A DNA stretch of 9,433 nt from an uncultured Actinomycetes bacterium (GTDB lineage: Bacteria > Actinomycetota > Actinomycetes > Nanopelagicales > Nanopelagicaceae): NCBI GenBank assembly GCA_903842855.1, contig CAIMNT010000047.1:1-9433 (forward strand), given 5' to 3'. This document shows positions 6,776 through 9,433 of the stretch, piece after piece. The notes under the pieces are model-generated. The model saw nothing but the letters and a program-made list of their open reading frames with translations, was not told the DNA's origin and made no database searches. The translations under genes were made by a program, and so were the position numbers. Each line of letters opens with the position of its first letter. Positions within the stretch are counted from its first letter, which is position 1.

Positions 6776-7220
6776 GTGGCAGGCGATACTGGACAAACTC
6801 AGAGGCCGGCGTATACGAGTCATATAAGACGCGGGCTCGGGTATTGCTCTCTTGAGTTGTCCAGTAGACCCGTCCAGACATCTTGGCACGGGCGGCCGCT
6901 ATCACCGCGTCGATGAGTGACCGCCCGGCGCCAGCCCCACGAATATCTTCAGCAACAAATAAATCCTCTAAGTAGCAGTAATCGGTAGCCGACCAGCTAG
7001 ATGGCGTAAATAAATAGTGAGCAAACCCCACTACCTGGCCCTCGTGAACAGCCACGAGCCCATTCAGATTAAAGAGCGGATCGTGTAGCCGTTGCCAGAC
7101 AAGTTCTGTTAACTCAGGCGTCAAAATCGTTTTGTAAAAGGTCAGGTATCCATCCCAAAGCTGAAGCCAGCGCTCTTTGTCGCCAGGTTCAATGGGGCGC
7201 ACCGTGATGGAGCTGCTCAA
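6765..7220 (-). CDS. GNAT-family N-acetyltransferase
   Basis: This is a predicted cytoplasmic acetyltransferase that moves acetyl from acetyl-CoA to an amine; the substrate is unknown. It is 151 residues, a complete single GNAT domain. Seen: a beta strand and helix start (ITVRPIEPGDKERWLQLW), central strands with VVGFAHYLF (63-71), the acetyl-CoA loop as R94-G95-A-G97-A-G99-R100 within motif A (YLEDLFVAEDIRGAG from 83), and motif B with WTTQESNTRARVLYDSY (120-136), where N126 and Y133 are the usual late conserved positions. The start is the TTG at 7220, one base after the stop of the membrane gene; it has no clear ribosome site and may rely on coupling. A GTG at 7202 is an alternative that would still leave most of strand 1. 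It is the last gene of a three-gene minus-strand set. Confidence 0.9.
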   Translation of the reverse strand: MSSSITVRPIEPGDKERWLQLWDGYLTFYKTILTPELTELVWQRLHDPLFNLNGLVAVHEGQVVGFAHYLFTPSSWSATDYCYLEDLFVAEDIRGAGAGRSLIDAVIAAARAKMSGRVYWTTQESNTRARVLYDSYTPASEFVQYRLPQTY

Positions 7221-7221
7221 T

Positions 7222-7587
7222 TTATTTAAGGGTTCCCGCCAAGGCGATGTTGAGAACAGTTAATCCAAGCAAGGTTGCCCAAGTCGCACGTGATATTGAA
7301 GCGGCTTTTGCGTGTTTGAAGGCCAAAGCCAGAATAACTACAAGTACGACCAATTTGGCAGCGAGGGTGCCGTAGTTATAGACCGCATATGCGGAAGGGT
7401 TGTTATGGTGTTGCGCTTCGCGAATTCCAACCATGGCAAGACCAGCAACAAGTGCGGTTAGTCCGGCATGAGTTAAGCCTTTGGGAACTACTTTGTTGGC
7501 TTTGCCAGCCTGAGTGAGCAGGAGGATTACGATCCCCGCCACGCTCAGAAGGTGAATAATGAAAAAAATTGTCGCCAGCGCTTTCAT
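7222..7587 (-). CDS. Small four-helix integral membrane protein, unknown function
   Basis: The protein has 121 residues with four predicted membrane helices, at roughly 3-25, 39-57, 74-91 and 103-119. Histidines H12 (helix 1), H40 (start of helix 2), H60/H61 (after helix 2) and H92 (end of helix 3) are spread around the membrane edges, which would allow heme or metal binding as in some small cytochrome-like proteins, but no family signature confirms this. The ATG at 7587-7585 is preceded by AGAGGAA with good spacing. It lies 41 bases behind the LuxR-type regulator and one base ahead of the acetyltransferase, so the three are probably one transcript. I do not recognise a named family. Confidence 0.82.
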   Translation of the reverse strand: MKALATIFFIIHLLSVAGIVILLLTQAGKANKVVPKGLTHAGLTALVAGLAMVGIREAQHHNNPSAYAVYNYGTLAAKLVVLVVILALAFKHAKAASISRATWATLLGLTVLNIALAGTLK

Positions 7588-7628
7588 GAAATTCCTCTTC
7601 TTCTCATTAATCTCGAAGTTATTACAGG

Positions 7629-7946
7629 TTACTCAATGTGGCGAGCACAGATCATGCGACCGTCAGGGCCCGCTTGCAGGTGCTGGCAAGGCAGTCCGAA
7701 GGATTCGAAAGCGGCATCACCGAAGTGAGTGCGATAGGCGAGGGCAAGAAGGACACGAACGTTCGTGTCGCCATCGGAGGTGATTCCAAAAACTCGTGCG
7801 GAGCGAGAGACGGTGTTTTCAATGACCTTCTCAGTGTGAGCCGTCTCATGTGCAATAGCGGCGTTAGATTTACCTTTGCAAAGCAGGTCAAGAACTAGGT
7901 GCTCAAATGGTGTGAGCTCCCGCTGCATAATAGTTATATCAGTCAT
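7629..7946 (-). CDS. Free-standing LuxR-type (GerE) HTH regulator with Cys/His tail
   Basis: This is a predicted DNA-binding transcription factor of 105 residues. The LuxR/GerE helix-turn-helix spans about 10-58: LTPFEHLVLDLLCKGKSN, then IAHETAHTEKVIENTVSRS as scaffold and recognition helices. There is no receiver, PAS or autoinducer domain, so signal sensing must lie in the C-terminal tail (59-105) or elsewhere. That tail contains C87-x-H89 and C100-x-x-H103, a spacing that could bind zinc, iron or an Fe-S cluster; C23 lies inside the HTH. The ATG at 7946 has AGGG five bases upstream; an ATG at 7928 has no ribosome site. It is divergent from the cytochrome b-like genes with 129 bases between, a typical place for their regulator (inference), and leads the membrane protein and acetyltransferase genes. 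Confidence 0.88.
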   Translation of the reverse strand: MTDITIMQRELTPFEHLVLDLLCKGKSNAAIAHETAHTEKVIENTVSRSARVFGITSDGDTNVRVLLALAYRTHFGDAAFESFGLPCQHLQAGPDGRMICARHIE

Positions 7947-7966
7947 GGCCGCCCTAAGTTCTCTTA

Positions 7967-7992
7967 CTCCTGTACCGAAACTCTATCAGGAG
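7967..7992. promoter_or_regulatory. Inverted repeat upstream of the LuxR-type gene
   Basis: CTCCTG (7967-7972) and CAGGAG (7987-7992) form a perfect six-base inverted repeat with a 14-base spacer, starting 21 bases upstream of the regulator's ATG. A nested CTCT/AGAG pair (7981-7984, 7991-7994) overlaps the right arm. The centre-to-centre distance of 20 bp places the half-sites about two helical turns apart, compatible with a dimeric operator. A role in autoregulation is inference. Confidence 0.38.
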
Positions 7993-8040
7993 AGCCAGCA
8001 CTCAGTTGTAATGTATTTGCAAAAGATAAGTGGAAAAACC

Positions 8041-8072
8041 TACCTTTCGTGAGGGAAGGTGCATACCTTTCG
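8041..8072 (+). promoter_or_regulatory. Direct and inverted repeats just upstream of the cytochrome b-like operon
   Basis: TACCTTTCG occurs at 8041-8049 and 8064-8072. Between them GGAAGGT (8054-8060) can pair with the first copy (ACCTTTC, 8042-8048), and AAGGT (8056-8060) can pair with the second (ACCTT, 8065-8069), so two hairpins are mutually exclusive. The second TACCTT (8064-8069) also sits at -12 to -7 from the ATG at 8076 and fits the actinobacterial TANNNT -10 pattern of leaderless transcripts. It could be an operator, a leader switch or a promoter; these readings compete. Confidence 0.4.
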
Positions 8073-8075
8073 CAC

Positions 8076-8240
8076 ATGGGAATATTTCATCACTTCATGA
8101 ACCTCAAGGCCGTCTACATACATTGGGGCTGGTTCCAAATATCTGTCACTAACTTAATCGTGGTCTTAGCCATGCTGCTGATCTTTGGTCTGGCGCTCGT
8201 GCTTCCATTCCCCGGCAATAAGAAGAAGGATCAAAAATGA
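8076..8240 (+). CDS. 54-residue single-helix membrane protein, first gene of cytochrome b-like set
   Basis: This is a small membrane protein with an amphipathic, aromatic- and histidine-rich start (HH at 5-6, YIHWGWFQIS at 14-23), one membrane helix at about 24-44, and a basic tail (NKKKDQK) that should stay in the cytoplasm. Its stop overlaps the cytochrome b-like start as ATGA, so the two proteins are probably made in fixed ratio and act together, perhaps as an assembly or accessory subunit. The ATG at 8076 is chosen because the frame upstream is featureless and would run into the regulator gene. It has no well-placed ribosome site (the nearest GGAAGG is about 16 bases away), so leaderless translation is possible; an ATG at 8097 is an alternative. 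I do not know a named family for it. Confidence 0.75.
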   Translation: MGIFHHFMNLKAVYIHWGWFQISVTNLIVVLAMLLIFGLALVLPFPGNKKKDQK

Positions 8241-8872
8241 GTGCAGGTATCGAAAAGGAGATGTGGACGAGCAAGCTTCGCAAGGGGTGGCAGAAGAACC
8301 TACCGATCGAGAAGTTGCTTCCAGATACTCAACCCGCGTATGTGGCTTCATGGATCTACCTCTTTGGAGTTGCCACACTCGCCGCACTTGGCGTAATTAT
8401 CGCTTCAGGTTTAGTTCTCTCCTTTGAGGGAGCGAGTTGGTACCACAACTCCAGCGTGGGTCACTTTGTAAACAGCATGCACTTTTGGGCAGTGCAATTC
8501 TTCTTCATCTTCATGGTGGTTCACCTCTGGGGTAAGTTTTGGATGGCCGCTTGGCGTGGTCGCCGTTTGCTCACCTGGATTACAGGAGCGCTCGCCTTTG
8601 TGGGATCGATCGCTACAGCATTCACTGGTTACTTGATTCAATCCAACTTCGACTCGCAGTGGATCTCGTATGAAGCTAAAGATGGTTTCAACTCTGTTGG
8701 CATTGGATCGAGATTTAATGTCACAAACTTTGGACAGATGATCTTGCTACACGTCGCCTTCCTACCCGTGATTATCGGAGTCATCACCTTGATACATGTG
8801 CTGCTCGTGCGAGCAAAGGGTGTTGTTCCGCCGATCGACGCCTTTAACCATGAGTTAGGGGAGCGCAAATGA
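8237..8872 (+). CDS. Cytochrome b N-terminal domain protein (diheme, half-size)
   Basis: This is a predicted integral membrane diheme protein of 211 residues, matching only the N-terminal half of cytochrome b (b6-like). Four helices are seen: A at about 37-62, B at 80-103, C at 113-135 and D at 167-190. Heme ligands are H82 and H96 on helix B and H172 and H187 on helix D; the 15-residue step on D is the b6/Gram-positive type rather than the mitochondrial 14. After helix C, FTGYLIQSNFDSQW corresponds to the conserved cytochrome b segment TGYLLPW. The C-terminal half with the PEWY quinol-oxidation loop is absent, and no Rieske or cytochrome c gene is in view, so this is not the standard QcrB. 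The ATG at 8237 has AAGGA six bases upstream. It is ATGA-coupled on both sides. The redox partner is unknown. Confidence 0.9.
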   Translation: MSAGIEKEMWTSKLRKGWQKNLPIEKLLPDTQPAYVASWIYLFGVATLAALGVIIASGLVLSFEGASWYHNSSVGHFVNSMHFWAVQFFFIFMVVHLWGKFWMAAWRGRRLLTWITGALAFVGSIATAFTGYLIQSNFDSQWISYEAKDGFNSVGIGSRFNVTNFGQMILLHVAFLPVIIGVITLIHVLLVRAKGVVPPIDAFNHELGERK

Positions 8873-9357
8873 GCGATCGTCGCAGCGAACTTGAATCAGC
8901 ACCTTGGGGTGGAAGAGTTCGTCGTTATGACTTGATCAAAGAGGGCGTTGTTGCAGTTCTGGTAATCACGATCGTGGTTGCCGCACTCTCCACTCTCTTT
9001 GGATCACCAGACGATAAGCAGATCACATTTAAGCAATGGGCAGTTGCGGCCCCTGCTGATTTTTATGCCACGACAGTTCAAGAACTTGCGGGAACGAGTG
9101 GAACCGCAGGTTATGGGGCTCCATATAACCACGCCTCCGATGGAGTGAATCTCGGTCCGCTATATCTTGCTAAGTGGCTAGGTGTAACTCATCCCGTCGA
9201 TACGGTAAATGATTTTGTCATCACACCTTTAACCACCGTGGCTAATGCAGCACCCGTGGCTGACGCTCTGAAGCAATGGCAGGCATCGGACTCCAAGGTT
9301 CAGAGTCAAGGTCAAGGAACTATTGATCAAGGTGTTCCGCGAGCAGAATCCGGGTAG
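8869..9357 (+). CDS. Membrane-anchored extracytoplasmic protein coupled to cytochrome b-like gene; 3' end uncertain
   Basis: The reading frame encodes 162 residues: a charged cytoplasmic start, one membrane helix at about 25-44 (VVAVLVITIVVAALSTLFG), then an outside domain containing KQWAVAAPADFYATTVQEL (54-72), TAGYGAPYNHASDGVNLGP and a stretch rich in A/V/T. It has no CxxCH heme motif and no cysteines. The ATG overlaps the cytochrome b-like stop as ATGA and has GGGGAG five bases upstream. As the third gene of the set it is probably the extracytoplasmic partner of the diheme subunit. The last 25 residues (after KQWQ) are a polar, Q/S/G-rich tail. As I recall them, actinobacterial relatives are longer and end in another membrane helix, so the frame may be broken near 9300; this is from memory, not an alignment. 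Confidence 0.8.
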   Translation: MSDRRSELESAPWGGRVRRYDLIKEGVVAVLVITIVVAALSTLFGSPDDKQITFKQWAVAAPADFYATTVQELAGTSGTAGYGAPYNHASDGVNLGPLYLAKWLGVTHPVDTVNDFVITPLTTVANAAPVADALKQWQASDSKVQSQGQGTIDQGVPRAESG

Positions 9358-9433
9358 CAAGAGCAAACAGCAACTCTTCGACTATGCCACCTGCTTCGAT
9401 GAGCCACAGCTCGCCGTGTGGCTGGATGGAGAG
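9320..9433 (-). CDS. Possible C-terminal end of a convergent gene (partial)
   Basis: On the minus strand an open frame enters from the right edge and stops with TAG at 9322-9320 after 37 codons. The end of its product is amphipathic and helix-like (ELWLIEAGGIVEELL, then FALATRILLAEHLDQ). It would overlap the end of the plus-strand gene by 38 bases. The plus strand is also open in another frame (9272-9433), so coding here is ambiguous. No family is recognised. Confidence 0.3.
   Translation of the reverse strand, partial: LSIQPHGELWLIEAGGIVEELLFALATRILLAEHLDQ

Noticed and set aside
7638..7898. Plus-strand open frame of 86 codons opposite the LuxR-type gene
   Set aside because: It is antisense to a recognisable HTH protein; no ribosome site or family resemblance.
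7899..8075. N-terminal extension of the 54-residue protein
   Set aside because: The frame is open but runs through the intergenic repeats into the regulator gene and encodes nothing family-like; the hydrophobic protein begins at 8076 or shortly after.
8237..8872. Standard QcrB of the cytochrome bcc complex
   Set aside because: The protein has only the N-terminal four helices, is followed by an unrelated membrane-anchored protein, and has no Rieske or cytochrome c neighbour in view.

Overview
The window looks like chromosomal DNA of a planktonic, streamlined actinobacterium with moderate GC, plausibly of the freshwater acI (Nanopelagicales) type. The evidence is an actinobacterial-type cytidine deaminase with a CAEC zinc motif, frequent GTG and TTG starts, tightly overlapping genes, and a cytochrome b-like gene set that I recall from actinobacteria. 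The lineage is inferred; no rRNA or marker gene is present.

Region 1 (1-5887, all minus strand) is a nucleoside scavenging locus. In transcription order it encodes a secreted BMP-family nucleoside-binding protein, a strong intrinsic terminator, a double ABC ATPase, two BPD_transp_2 permeases, cytidine deaminase and thymidine phosphorylase (its 3' part lies beyond base 1). From the ATPase to cdd every junction overlaps by 4-8 bp, and deoA follows after 17 bp, so transport and salvage are probably co-translated. The logical flow is: capture nucleoside, import it, deaminate cytidine/deoxycytidine to uridine/deoxyuridine, then phosphorolyse pyrimidine deoxynucleosides to base plus deoxyribose-1-phosphate. 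The terminator behind bmpA fits a need for excess binding protein.

Region 2 (5888-6164) is a divergent intergenic segment holding a candidate bmpA promoter, a GC-rich leader next to the bmpA ribosome binding site and several small palindromes. It is followed by a plus-strand gene for an uncharacterised two-helix membrane protein (6165-6713).

Region 3 (6765-7946, minus strand) is a compact set of three genes: a free-standing LuxR-type DNA-binding protein with a cysteine/histidine-containing tail, a small four-helix membrane protein and a GNAT acetyltransferase. It converges on the region 2 gene.

Region 4 (8076-9433, plus strand) is divergent from the regulator. Three ATGA-overlapped genes encode a 54-residue single-helix protein, a cytochrome b N-terminal domain alone (four bis-histidine ligands, no Qo half) and a membrane-anchored extracytoplasmic protein. 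This looks like a small, uncharacterised diheme membrane complex and is the most interesting part of the window. The intergenic region between regulator and complex carries inverted and direct repeats. The last gene may be truncated or frame-shifted close to the right edge.

No tRNA, rRNA, CRISPR array, insertion sequence or phage gene was recognised. No gene-free stretch exceeds 300 bases.
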